From Cyanophora paradoxa (taxonomy: Eukaryota > Glaucocystophyceae > Cyanophorales > Cyanophoraceae), in the NCBI GenBank assembly GCA_004431415.1, contig QPMI01000095.1, forward strand, positions 124,001-188,000: a stretch of DNA of 64,000 bases, in the 5' to 3' direction. The first letter of the stretch is position 1. The number at the start of each line of letters is the position of its first letter. Position numbers and translations under genes: made by a program. Of this stretch, positions 22,840-32,008 are shown piece by piece. Under the pieces are notes generated by a model. That model saw only the letters and a list, made by a program, of their open reading frames with translations. It was not told the origin of the DNA and searched no databases.

Positions 22840-25800
22840 TCAGAGCTCAATTGTGGCCAGCTGCAGGGTGGCCGGAGAAGCAGCAGGCGATCGGGGGCTC
22901 CGAAAATCGGCGCTTGCAATTGTCGCGGACTGCGGGCCTGCAGCTGGCCGCGGCCTTAAGCTTGGGTGGCCGCCGGACTGGGAACCGTTCACGAGAGAGT
23001 CGCGATCGCGGCCGGGCTGCAGTTGCACGCTCGCGCTCGCGATCGAGGGATCGCGAAGCTCGGGGTGCACGTGGGCGATGCCGACGGGCAGGGGGCTGAC
23101 CACGACTGAAGCGGCGAGCTTGAGCGCTGCAGCCGAAGCGCGCTGCTCGTGACTGTAGAGGGAGCCGGCGTCTTGCTTCTTCGCGATCGCTGCCGGGTCG
23201 TCGTGGCCATGGTTGGCATCACCGGCACCGGGCGGCACTGCAATTGAAACGCGCCGAGCGCTCGCGCCGGCAGCCGCGGCCGGCTGCTGCCTAGGCCTGG
23301 CGCCCGCGACCGCGACCGCGACCGCGGGCCGAGGCCCGCGGACGGCCTTGTCCTTGCGGTCGCTGCCGGCGTCGAGCTGGAGTTCTTTGAAGCGCGCCCG
23401 CTTCTCCGCCGCCTTCTTGGCTGCAGCCCTCGATGTGAGGCCAGAATATCAATCGGAATTTCAATTTTAAGGGTAGGGAGCCCCAACCTTCGCGGTCGGC
23501 CCGCATCCTCATCACACACGAACGGCATGTAAGCTGCGAAGAAGGTCACGCGCCCGCCATCCGTGTATGCAGCGCCGGGCGGCCCATGGACGCACGTTGT
23601 AGATGGCGCGAAGGGCGCGGAGCTGGTTCACGACCAGGACGGCCATCGAGAGCATATTCACCACCATAACGCCCGTCGACACCTCGTCCTGCAACCAATT
23701 ACATTGCGATTAGTCGCTGAAATAGAAATTTCAAAGGTATCGGATAGCGAATCGGGCGCTCCGACCTTCTTGTAGTTTGCGTTGCGCATGAGCATGAGAA
23801 TGAGGAGCACGCTCTGCAGCCCGTTCGATGTCATCTGTACAACGTTCTCGACTCTGCGAAGGCTCGATCCGTGAGCTCCAGTAGCATGCATATGCGTGCG
23901 GAACACCGTCGGCGCGAAGACTTGTCGCCGCACGCACCGGTCGATGAAGGGACGGCTGAGGGCGAGGTAGCTCAGGTACGCGAGGTTCACGCCCAGCAGC
24001 GCCCCGAGCGCGGTGCCGGCGTTGGACGAGGCTCCCCGCCCCGCGTGCACGCCTGTGAGATGTCAGATGGCACTGGATGCACAGGAGCGCACGCCTTGCC
24101 CTATCTTCTTAAGCGAGCGGACTGCACTGGGGCGCGCGCACCGAGGATCAGCGAGCTCACGACCTTCTTGAGCGAGTCCAGCATGGCGGCCATGAACCCC
24201 TGCTCGCAAATGTCATGATCAGTAATCCAAAGGTGTGCTGCCTTCAGGAAAACCAATCATCGGACCAGGCGGGCGTAGGCGAAGGCGTCGAACAAGGCAG
24301 AGTAGCGGTTCATAAAATCATTCTGGTCGTACTCCGTCTGCGCCGAGGGTCGATATCAATTATAATATTCGTGCAATACAATTGTAATTTGTGGATCCGA
24401 AGCGTCTAGAATCGCTTGAAATGCGAACCTGCTCCCAGAATCCGCGGCGGGGGTGCTTGAGCGCATTCCAAAAGCGCTGCCACCTCGTCACGCGCACGTC
24501 AGACGGGTCCACAGACTTCGTTTCGAGCTTCTCCGCGATCCGGTCCTCTTTCTACACGTTCGCGCGCACGTGAGCACGAGCTCAAGCGCGAGCGCAAGTG
24601 CGGCGCGCGGCCAACCGTGAAAACGATCGTCTGGCCCATGAGACTCGTCACGAGCATGAACGAACACCCGATGAGGAAGAAACCGGGAATGATGACCTGC
24701 GCCCAGATTACGGCGATGCTCAACGTTGAACCTGCAGCTGTTTCGTATTGACGTACAATCATGATGACGGCGATAGGCGGTCCCCACGACGGCCCCGCGT
24801 TGCCGACCGCCGCAACGCGGGCAGCGTGCAGCACGAGCCCGGGGGAGCACATCATAATGAAGCACAGCTCCAGGAATGGAAACCGCTGCAAGGCCGGTCA
24901 TGGGTAAACAAAGAGCAAAGCCGCGAACGCGTGCGGCGGTCCAGTCACGCACGAAGAGCGGGGGAAGGCGCCCGTCGGACCACTTCTTCAGGGCGGTCCG
25001 GCAGAGGGCTGTGGCGATCCAGCGCAGGATCCAGATCCCAAAGAAGGCGATCGAGGTCCAGAAGATGACCGTGCTGAATTCGTCCGCGTACCTCTGCGCC
25101 GCCGTCCTGCAAGTGCGGATTACTCCGGATCCTGTTTTCGCGGCGCTGCGTCGGAGCATGCATTGCGCGCTCACCGGCTCGAGGTGTTCTGTACCCACGG
25201 CGCGTTCGTCGGCCGCATCAGCGCCCAATCTAAGGGGCAATCACAGTGAGACGACTGCTTGTGGCATTGCCGCGAGCAGAACGATAGAGCGCACTGAGGG
25301 AGTCGCCCATCGCCGACTGGGCCTCCGAGGTCGAGTCGCCGCCGACATACGAGGTCGAAGCGAGGAAGCTCACGTGCTGCGCAACGCGTTCGTCAGCTCA
25401 CTCGGAATGCGAGACCGCGACAGTACACGCATGTATGGCTCGCGCACTCCGATGATTCCCTGCGGAGAGGAAGTATGGATGTCAGCGCACGCGCGAGTGC
25501 TGGTGTCGGCCAAGGAGGCGAACGCGGTGCGGGGGCAGCTGAGCGCTGGGAGCGCGCGCACCACGATGCCAGCCCCGCGGGCCTCGAGGCGCTCCAGCTT
25601 CGAGGCCTCCACCACCTCGAGCTCCTCCAGTTCCTCTGATATCGATCATGCATATGGATCCAATGTGCACGTGAATATTTATACCAAATTAAAGACTACG
25701 ACATAGCATGAAAAGCGATCACCTTCGTCATTTGCATCAATAGTTGAGCTTTGATATCGATCATGATCGAGAGCAGTTGCTTCAGCTACTGACGTTTTAG

Positions 25801-26503
25801 TCACTTCAGATTTCGACTTGCTTTTGACGCCGTTGGCCGTTGCGGGGGCCATTGCGGGAGCCAAGGTTTTTGCGGTTTTCAAATCCGTGGTGTCAACAAC
25901 GATGACTCGAATCTCCGGGCAGTCTCCCGCCAATCGCGATGTCGATTGCAGTGTGAACGCTGTCGACGGCTTCGCTTTGCGCGACCGCTTCTCACGGCCA
26001 GCATCTTTAAACTCGTCTTTGACGACGGGTGTCCCCAACGCCTTAGGAGAGACTGCAGCTGCTAGCGCTGCTGCGGAACTTGACCGACGCCGGGCCCCCC
26101 AGTTGTAAAAGTGGGACGATGGAATGTACTTGCGTGCAGAGTGGGCGATGCGCCGATCACTGGTGCGTGTACCAGTCGCGATCGGAGTGCTGTCCACGCT
26201 CGATCTGGCCAGGGCACGTTCCGCCGCGACGGCGGCAGTCGCGGCAGCCGCCGCGGCAGCGTGATCGAACGCCCCGGCGTGCATGCTTGAACGCCTCCGC
26301 TGCTGCGCGAGATGAAGGTAGATGTCACTGGCGGAGAGTGGCCCTTGAGACCCGCGGCGCCTCGAGCTCGAAGCGACCGACAACACACTGCCCCGCCGCC
26401 GGACATCACTTGCGCATGACGTCGAACCTGCTCCCGCCGACATGGCGCTGGATCGTCTTTGGCCGCGGGTCCCGGCATGCGCATCCGCCTGTTGTATACG
26501 CAT
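22840..26503 (-). CDS. Polytopic membrane protein, family not identified
   Basis: Proposed spliced gene from ATG 26503 to a stop at 22840. The N-terminal exon (to about 25679) is soluble, Ser/Arg/Ala-rich, with an Ala run. Hydrophobic exons then follow: FSTVIFWTSIAFFGIWILRW, LELCFIMMCSPGLVLH, STLSIAVIWAQVIIPGFFLI, GVNLAYLSYLALSRPFIDRC, VQMTSNGLQSVLLILMLMRN and VSTGVMVVNMLSMAVLVVNQ. These give at least six membrane segments. Loop sequence TRWQRFWNALKHPRRGFWEQ lies between. The C-terminal tail is hydrophilic (AAKKAAEKRARFKELQLD). The layout recalls the TRP/polycystin-like membrane proteins common in algae, but no signature proves this. It could be two genes, split between the soluble exon and the membrane region. 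Confidence 0.5.
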
Positions 26504-26914
26504 GGACCTCACACCCGGGCAATTCCGCTTCGCTCCATTGCCCCCGATTCCATGCGTTTCCAGTGTATACCTCCAGCCCCTCTTCAGTTAATTCACCTTG
26601 TACGTCTACGAGACCCTTATTCCCAGGTCTACCAGACTCGGGTCGGAGTCTTAACAAAGAAATATCTAACGACTATTCAGGGCAGAGCTGACAACTTGAA
26701 TAGACGAAGAGGAGCGCTGCCCCCTTGAGCGCGGTCTGTAGAACAACGTGGCAGAATAGGCTAGGCGATATTAATGAGTACAGAGAAGCTAAACGAGGAA
26801 ACGTGTTAAGCTCTAGCTAGATGTAATTGATGTGTACAGAGAAGCTAAACGAGGAAAAAGCGTTAAGCTATAGCCGCACGTAAGGACGGGCCCCCAGAGC
26901 GGTCTGCTGCGGCC
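26504..26914. other. Boundary region between host gene and virus-like block
   Basis: No supported gene. GC content falls across this stretch, and a 56-bp-period repeat (annotated separately) sits just outside the virus-like ORFs. Confidence 0.5.
26778..26874. repeat. Two-copy direct repeat, 56-bp period, at the left edge of the virus-like block
   Basis: GTACAGAGAAGCTAAACGAG begins at 26778 and again at 26834. Each copy continues for about 40 nt with few differences, ending in a GTTAAGCT(C/A)TAGC-like tail. Confidence 0.8.
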
Positions 26915-27259
26915 TCATTCCACTTGATCTGGTTGCTTTTCCGAAACTGGAGTCTTCTCCTTTCTGAAACTTGATAGCAGGGACTTCTTTCTTTTCAGGG
27001 GCTTTGGGATATTTGGGGATGGCCAAGACGATCTTCGGTTATCAGAATCAAGCCACGGTACAGGTGAGTCAGATCGCGTAAAAGGAGAATTGGACCTAGA
27101 AGTCCCGGGTGTGTTATTAGGCGATAGCTGAGTATCAGGGGTGCGCGACCCCTCAGTGTCAGATATTTCGAGGTTAATAGTTGTCTCGCAGCAACTGCAT
27201 TTCAATTTGCTGGTGACGTTGAGATGGAACATGTCCATGCATTTACGGAGCAGATCCAT
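26915..27259 (-). CDS. 114-aa protein of the virus-like block, CxxC and Ser/Pro-rich
   Basis: ATG 27259 (MDLLRKCMDMFHLNV). The N-terminal third carries a CSCC motif (KLKCSCCETTINLEIS) that might bind metal. The rest is Ser/Pro/Thr-rich (TPGTSRSNSPFTRSDSP) and basic near KPLKRKKSLLSSFRKEK. It has several SP/TP sites and no membrane segment. A TATATATA-like stretch lies just upstream on its strand (about 27269-27276). I do not recognise the family. Its intronless, AT-rich nature and its 33-bp spacing to the next fibre gene tie it to the block. Confidence 0.6.
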   Translation of the reverse strand: MDLLRKCMDMFHLNVTSKLKCSCCETTINLEISDTEGSRTPDTQLSPNNTPGTSRSNSPFTRSDSPVPWLDSDNRRSSWPSPNIPKPLKRKKSLLSSFRKEKTPVSEKQPDQVE

Positions 27260-27292
27260 CTACAAGGGGTAGTATATATAAAAACAAAGATT

Positions 27293-28129
27293 CTATGGGT
27301 TGGGATCAGCCCCTCCAATTGGAAAGTAACGATTCGAATTGAAGGTCTCACCATACTTGACCCCGCTTGCAATCACATCTGTTCTTTCGGCAAATAGAAT
27401 AATTTTGTAGGCGCCCATAAGCGTAGCCCTCACAATAAACTGGTAATCTTCAACCCCCACTGGAGTAGAATGGAAAGCAACACCAAAATTGTCAATAGGA
27501 TTGATTAAAACAGCTATGTTTGGCCGGAGAGCATCATTTCTCCTACAAAGGAAGTAGATATCCGGAGGAATATCAACAACACTCTTGAAATGGTTTCCGA
27601 GTGGCTGAACGTTATCTACGATTGATGTTTGCTCATTTATGTTTAGCGTGAAGACTTTGATGATATAAGGCAAATTCATACCAGGAACATACGTTCTGAT
27701 TCTTTCATTAGTGTTTTCAGGGTTTGGTTGATCATTAACAAAAATAGGGGCGCAAGCAGCTCCGCCCACTCGAAGGCCATCTCCAATATATGCACCTCCA
27801 GACCTGCAGGTCACAGCCCCTGTTCTTGATTCATAGGTAAACGTGTTAACCTTGTTAGCGTCGTCATAGCTATCAGGATCCCCATAATGTGCATTAAAGT
27901 TTGCATTAGTTACAAGGAGATTAGTCGTTTTAATAGTGCCATTATTTTTGTCGCAGCGGACTTCTCCTAAACGTAATATGTGATTCTCCCGGAATGTGTT
28001 TAATGTTGGCTGTTGCTCTGTAGACTCTAGGCCAGGCACGTCGTCGGAAACGGCATGCTGCAGAACATGATTTACTGGTGCAGCAAGGGTTAAAGTTGGA
28101 ACAACAATTCTTTCAACAGCTTCAGCCAT
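27293..28129 (-). CDS. Fibre-like protein 1 (278 aa), paralogue family
   Basis: ATG 28129 (MAEAVERIVVPTLTL). Residues ~20-80 hold the shared family module: HAVSDDVPGLESTE, HILRLGEVRCDKNNGTIKTT and LLVTNANF, followed by a glycine-rich patch (VTCRSGGAYIGDGLRVGGAA). The C-terminal half (YVPGMNLPY, MGAYKIILFAERTDVIASG) aligns with fibre-like protein 2, not with proteins 3 and 4. The N-terminal half resembles a trunk or attachment module with short beta repeats. A virion fibre or receptor-binding role is inferred from architecture and clustering, not from a recognised family. Confidence 0.65.
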   Translation of the reverse strand: MAEAVERIVVPTLTLAAPVNHVLQHAVSDDVPGLESTEQQPTLNTFRENHILRLGEVRCDKNNGTIKTTNLLVTNANFNAHYGDPDSYDDANKVNTFTYESRTGAVTCRSGGAYIGDGLRVGGAACAPIFVNDQPNPENTNERIRTYVPGMNLPYIIKVFTLNINEQTSIVDNVQPLGNHFKSVVDIPPDIYFLCRRNDALRPNIAVLINPIDNFGVAFHSTPVGVEDYQFIVRATLMGAYKIILFAERTDVIASGVKYGETFNSNRYFPIGGADPNP

Positions 28130-28191
28130 TATTGTTATGACTTAAAGAAAATGAATGTATAGAATAACAAGGCAACAGGAAGGCTAGACAG

Positions 28192-28719
28192 ATGGAGATC
28201 GAAATTCCCAATGGAGCGATTGCAATTCCAATTTACGGGCAAAATGGGATAGTAGCACATTCTTTCATACTAGCAGCTGATGCTGAACTAGTTAATGAAA
28301 AACGTTGGCAGCTCGATAAATATGGTTATGCTATATGTAGTATTATTGTAAACGGAAAGAGGACAACAATGAAAATGCATAAGTTAATTGTAGGATCAGT
28401 CAACCAAGGGTTCTCTATTGATCACATCAACTGTAATAAACTAGATAACAGACGTGAAAACCTTCGCCTTGCTACAAAAAGGCAGCAAAATTTGAATCGA
28501 TTGCTTCAAAAAAATAATTCAAGCGGGTTTATAGGAGTAAGCTTTTACAAATCTATGAACAAATGGCAAGCTAAACTTAGAATTAATGGTCGAAAGAAGC
28601 ACATTGGATATTTCTCAACTGCGGAAGCTGCTGCTAAAGCTCGTGATCAGTATGCACTTGAGCACACTGCTGAAGCTGACCGTCCATTTATACGTCTAAA
28701 TTTTCCAGCTGAAGCATAA
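28192..28719 (+). CDS. HNH-AP2 homing endonuclease
   Basis: A 175-aa protein, ATG 28192. The HNH core is KMHKLIVG, then FSIDHINCNKLDNRRENLRL, with the His, Asp-His and Asn residues expected of the HNH_3 nuclease. It is followed by an AP2 DNA-binding domain: SSGFIGVSFYKSMNKWQAKL, RKKHIGYFSTAEAAAKARDQ. This pair is typical of free-standing homing endonucleases in phages and large DNA viruses, which cut an allele lacking the gene. It is the only gene on the plus strand in the block and lies between two fibre genes with 62 and 10 bp spacing. Catalytic residues look intact. Confidence 0.92.
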   Translation: MEIEIPNGAIAIPIYGQNGIVAHSFILAADAELVNEKRWQLDKYGYAICSIIVNGKRTTMKMHKLIVGSVNQGFSIDHINCNKLDNRRENLRLATKRQQNLNRLLQKNNSSGFIGVSFYKSMNKWQAKLRINGRKKHIGYFSTAEAAAKARDQYALEHTAEADRPFIRLNFPAEA

Positions 28720-28729
28720 ACGTTCTTTC

Positions 28730-29578
28730 TCAAGCTATAGGATTTTCAGGACTGATCTCGTCGTACATATTATTCAGTGCCGGATCAGGGTTTAATCCTC
28801 TAGTGGCCACTGATGCAGCCACATCGGAGCGATATCCGATTATTAGGATAGAATATCTGCCTATAGCAGTAGCATATAAATCGAAAAGATGCCTTGTATT
28901 AATATTACGAACTACATATCCCCGCCCAGCGTGTCCTAGACCCTGTACAAAGAATGTATAGACATGGCCTATTTGATCATTTTGATCCTGACAGAGCGAT
29001 TGAAGTGCCTTGGGGATTTCTCTGTTTGAAAGCAACCTCTCACCATCCAGACCATTTGGTGTACTTGAATTAGCTATTGTTATCTCAACTTCTACTAAAG
29101 CCTGTGCATAGGGAAGGTCACAGCAAGGTACATACATGCGAACTCGTTTACGATTTTCAGCATTTTCTAATGAAAAGTCTGGGACATCATTGATGGCAAT
29201 CGATGATGATAGGCCCCCACTAACTCGGCAGCCTCCTAAAATAGCTGCTCCCCCAGAGCGCACAGTGAGGGCAGCAGTGTTTTGATCATAGTTTATGCTT
29301 CGGAGGTCAACACTGTACGAATCAACTCCCCCTGTTATGGGCTGGGAGAAATTCGCGTTAGTAACTAATAATCGTGTTGTTTTTACAACCCCAGAGTTTT
29401 TATCTGCGCGTAATTCTTTACACCGAATCACAGATCGCTGATCAAACGCATTAGTTGAGTTTGGACGCTCAGTGGACTCTAATCCAGCAATAGCATCGCT
29501 AACTTCATGCTGCCTCATATGGATGGCTGGGGAGCCCAGCGAGTAGATAGGTAGTTGGACCCGATTGTACTCGGTCAT
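28730..29578 (-). CDS. Fibre-like protein 2 (282 aa), paralogue family
   Basis: The frame runs further upstream only through a TTG, so ATG 29578 (MTEYNRVQLPIYSLG) is taken as the start. Family module: HEVSDAIAGLESTE, SVIRCKELRADKNSG, VKTTRLLVTNANF, then VRSGGAAILGGCRVSGG. The C-terminal half (YVPCCDLPYAQ, IGRYSILIIGYRSDVAASV) matches fibre-like protein 1, so these two form one subtype. Its stop lies 10 bp from the stop of the convergent endonuclease gene. No signal peptide or membrane segment. Function inferred only. Confidence 0.65.
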   Translation of the reverse strand: MTEYNRVQLPIYSLGSPAIHMRQHEVSDAIAGLESTERPNSTNAFDQRSVIRCKELRADKNSGVVKTTRLLVTNANFSQPITGGVDSYSVDLRSINYDQNTAALTVRSGGAAILGGCRVSGGLSSSIAINDVPDFSLENAENRKRVRMYVPCCDLPYAQALVEVEITIANSSTPNGLDGERLLSNREIPKALQSLCQDQNDQIGHVYTFFVQGLGHAGRGYVVRNINTRHLFDLYATAIGRYSILIIGYRSDVAASVATRGLNPDPALNNMYDEISPENPIA

Positions 29579-29632
29579 TTGATAGAACCGCGAGAGAAAA
29601 ATAAATGAGGTTGCAGACAAGAGATAGCTTCA

Positions 29633-29896
29633 CTACTCTTCTGTGACATTGTTATACTCGATGCCTTTCTTTACTGTTCCCCTTTGGAATGCCTGTAACA
29701 CAATGGCTTCCTTTGAGGTTGGTATTTGAACTCCTGATGAGATGCAAGATTGAATCTCTTTTTGAACAATCTCCTCAATTGCAATTCTTGCCCTGTTATG
29801 AACAACATTATCAATCCAATCCTGAACAGAAGCAGCGCAATATTCCATTCCCAAATTTTCGGTATCAGATAGAACCACGTGGTATATATTCGACAT
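29633..29896 (-). CDS. Small conserved-looking protein (87 aa) between fibre genes
   Basis: ATG 29896. The sequence MSNIYHVVLSDTENLGMEYC, then SVQDWIDNVVHNRARIAIEE and IVQKEIQSCISSG, is compact and mostly helical, with an Asp-Trp-Ile motif. Small proteins with a similar (D/E)W(I/V)xNxVxxRxRxAxxEIV pattern occur, as I recall, near structural genes of phages and related viruses. I could not check this. It is co-oriented with the fibre genes with spacers of 54 and 20 bp, suggesting a structural or assembly role. Confidence 0.6.
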   Translation of the reverse strand: MSNIYHVVLSDTENLGMEYCAASVQDWIDNVVHNRARIAIEEIVQKEIQSCISSGVQIPTSKEAIVLQAFQRGTVKKGIEYNNVTEE

Positions 29897-29916
29897 TCTA
29901 TATTACATGTAGATAA

Positions 29917-30939
29917 TTAAATTATGCTCAGCAATTCGCCACTAAACGTTGTGAATTCTGAAATGTAAGTATCAACAGCATAAATAGAGACATTATCCCC
30001 GGCTCCAAGTCTAAGTATTGCGCTCAAATTGATTGTTTTGTTGGTTACTGTTTGAGAGTTGTTTACCCTAAAATTGAATTCTGTTGAAACATTTGCATCA
30101 TTTACTTTCAGATCTACACTCACAGATGAGGTAACAATACTATAAGAATTAAGAGAGAATCTATAATCTCCACTAATAGGCGCTGTAAATTTCCCTTCTA
30201 CTACATCGAATGAGTTGGTATTATCAAAGAATTCATGCAACCAATTCGTAAGGCGCCCATATACTCCACTTCTTGTTGCTACACCAAACCCAACACAAAA
30301 TCGAGGTTGGGTTTCTTGCTTCAAATAAAAGTTTGCTGCGATTGTAAGACCCCCTGCATCAATTCGTGCGACTTCTGTGCTATTTCGTTTCAGAATCAAA
30401 TCTACATTTGCTCCTGTATCTATTTCAGGTGTTTGTATCTTTGTGGTTGTGGTCATCACAGGGACTGTATAAGTAGGAACAAAAAGCCCACCATTTGCAT
30501 TCACAACACCTGTAAATGTTGTTGTTCCTGAAATTGAAACATTTGTAGCTGAGAGTGTTCCATTCACAAAAGCTCCCGAACCTATCCATGCTCCACCTGA
30601 TTTAACAACAAGTGCTGCATTATTTTCTGTCCCATCAAAAGTAACAATTTGTGGTGTGGTCACCCCACCTGCATCATCATAAATAGCTGCATCAGCAACT
30701 ACACCACCTGTTAAAACCTGATTCTTGTTACTTACGATTAATTGTGTGGTTCTTATTTTTCCAGCATTTCTATCACATCGAATTTCCTTGCATCTGATAA
30801 TTGAATTTTGAGTAAATGAATCTGCCCCTGTGGTCTCTGTGCATATAAATCCAGGTATTGCATCTGTTACTGTGTGGTTCAGTTGATGCAATTTCGGTGC
30901 TGCATAACAGAAAACAGGAACTGCGATTTGGGTAGCCAT
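29917..30939 (-). CDS. Fibre-like protein 3 (340 aa) with C1q/TNF-like C-terminus
   Basis: ATG 30939 (MATQIAVPVFCYAAP). Family module: HTVTDAIPGFICTE, NSIIRCKEIRCDRNAGKIRT, LIVSNKNQ. A middle beta-rich region contains ALVVKSGGAWIGSGAFVNG and repeated TTTFTGVVNANGG-like strands. The last ~130 residues look like a C1q/TNF jelly roll: GKFTAPISGDYRFSLNSYSI, LRLGAGDNVSIYAV and the terminal TFSGELLSII. Such domains trimerise and bind ligands, so a receptor-binding tip is plausible. Family inferred from motif pattern. Confidence 0.68.
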   Translation of the reverse strand: MATQIAVPVFCYAAPKLHQLNHTVTDAIPGFICTETTGADSFTQNSIIRCKEIRCDRNAGKIRTTQLIVSNKNQVLTGGVVADAAIYDDAGGVTTPQIVTFDGTENNAALVVKSGGAWIGSGAFVNGTLSATNVSISGTTTFTGVVNANGGLFVPTYTVPVMTTTTKIQTPEIDTGANVDLILKRNSTEVARIDAGGLTIAANFYLKQETQPRFCVGFGVATRSGVYGRLTNWLHEFFDNTNSFDVVEGKFTAPISGDYRFSLNSYSIVTSSVSVDLKVNDANVSTEFNFRVNNSQTVTNKTINLSAILRLGAGDNVSIYAVDTYISEFTTFSGELLSII

Positions 30940-30961
30940 CTATAAAGTCCCAACAAAAAGT

Positions 30962-32008
30962 TTATAATCTACTGATGAGATGCCCCCCAAAACAGGTAAT
31001 ACCTTGTATTGTAGCATCATATTGTATGGATGATGTCCAGGTTTGTATAACATTCACAAATTCGTTCGCATATACAGCAAAAAAAGCCTCCATATGAACA
31101 CTCCGCCTTCCATTGTAAGTTGAAAATTCTTGAACCGATTGAGGGGAAAGAGCCAAATCATTCTTTCTAAATGCAACTCTACACTCACCTGTGGATGATG
31201 CTGTTGACATTTGAACAGTAAAGAAGAATCTATAAATTCCTGAGACAGGTGCTGTAAAAGTGCCTGTGGACAATGTGATATTATTGCTTGCATCTACAAG
31301 AGTTCTATTAAAAGTGAATCTCCTTGTTGGTAATGTAGTTCCCACAGTAACTGCTGATGTTGAATAATTAACAATACAAAACCGAGGGTGAGGAGCTTTC
31401 AGATATTTAATAAGATTTATTGAAGGGGAGACATTGTTTATGGTTGCTGTAACCACTGTATTTCTCTTAATAGTAAGTGCATCCGTTGCTTCAATTTCAG
31501 GTGTGTTCAACATTGTGGAAAAGACACCAACACCAACTGAAAAACTACTCGCATTATACCCACCCTCAAAATTTATTGGACTCTCAAATATTCCACTTTC
31601 AGCATTTAGTATGGATGCTGTTACTGTTCCATTCACCTTTAATGCCTCTCCAAAGTATGCTCCTCCACTTTTCACCACAAGAGCGGAACTATTGCTTGTG
31701 TTACCAAAAGTAAATATCTGTGCTGTGGTAAATCCACCTACATTATCGTATATTGCTGAATCGGGGACAACCTGACCCGCTTGAACCTGATTTTTATTCG
31801 AGATAATAATACCTGTGGTTCTTATCTTACCATTATTGCGATCACATCGAATTTCTTTGACTCTGAGAATATTGTTCTCTGTAAAAGATGTATTGCTTGT
31901 GGTTTCAGTGCAAATAAAACCGGGTGTTGAATCAAAGACTTCATGAGAGGTGCTATGTAGTGATTTCGCGGCGAGTTCATAGTTTGGGATCTCTAAAAGG
32001 GAGGTCAT
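30962..32008 (-). CDS. Fibre-like protein 4 (348 aa) with C1q/TNF-like C-terminus
   Basis: ATG 32008 (MTSLLEIPNYELAAK); the frame upstream has only a TTG. Family module: HEVFDSTPGFICTE, NNILRVKEIRCDRNNGKIRT, IIISNKNQ. The middle resembles protein 3 (ALVVKSGGAYFGEALKVNG, LTIKRNTVVTATI). The C-terminus holds FTAPVSGIYRFFFTVQMS and ends ITCFGGHLISRL, again C1q-like. It is the outermost ORF of the block; host-type, spliced sequence resumes within about 250 bp beyond it. Confidence 0.68.
   Translation of the reverse strand: MTSLLEIPNYELAAKSLHSTSHEVFDSTPGFICTETTSNTSFTENNILRVKEIRCDRNNGKIRTTGIIISNKNQVQAGQVVPDSAIYDNVGGFTTAQIFTFGNTSNSSALVVKSGGAYFGEALKVNGTVTASILNAESGIFESPINFEGGYNASSFSVGVGVFSTMLNTPEIEATDALTIKRNTVVTATINNVSPSINLIKYLKAPHPRFCIVNYSTSAVTVGTTLPTRRFTFNRTLVDASNNITLSTGTFTAPVSGIYRFFFTVQMSTASSTGECRVAFRKNDLALSPQSVQEFSTYNGRRSVHMEAFFAVYANEFVNVIQTWTSSIQYDATIQGITCFGGHLISRL

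Larger units (their letters stand above)
26915..32008. mobile_element. Virus-like insertion (polinton-like or larger DNA virus fragment)
   Basis: Seven intact, intronless ORFs are packed with 10-62 bp spacers in AT-rich DNA, flanked by GC-rich, intron-bearing host genes on both sides. Six are on the minus strand. Content: four paralogous fibre-like proteins, two with C1q/TNF-like ends, an HNH-AP2 endonuclease on the opposite strand, and two small ORFs. I find no major capsid protein, DNA polymerase, packaging ATPase or integrase, so this is either a fragment of a larger element or a captured structural module. The edges are placed by coding content only; no terminal inverted repeat or target duplication was established. 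All frames are open, which argues for recent insertion or retained function. Confidence 0.7.

Noticed and set aside
24876-25706. 276-aa plus-strand frame opposite the membrane protein gene
   Set aside because: No recognisable domain, and it is antisense to hydrophobic exons that look genuine.
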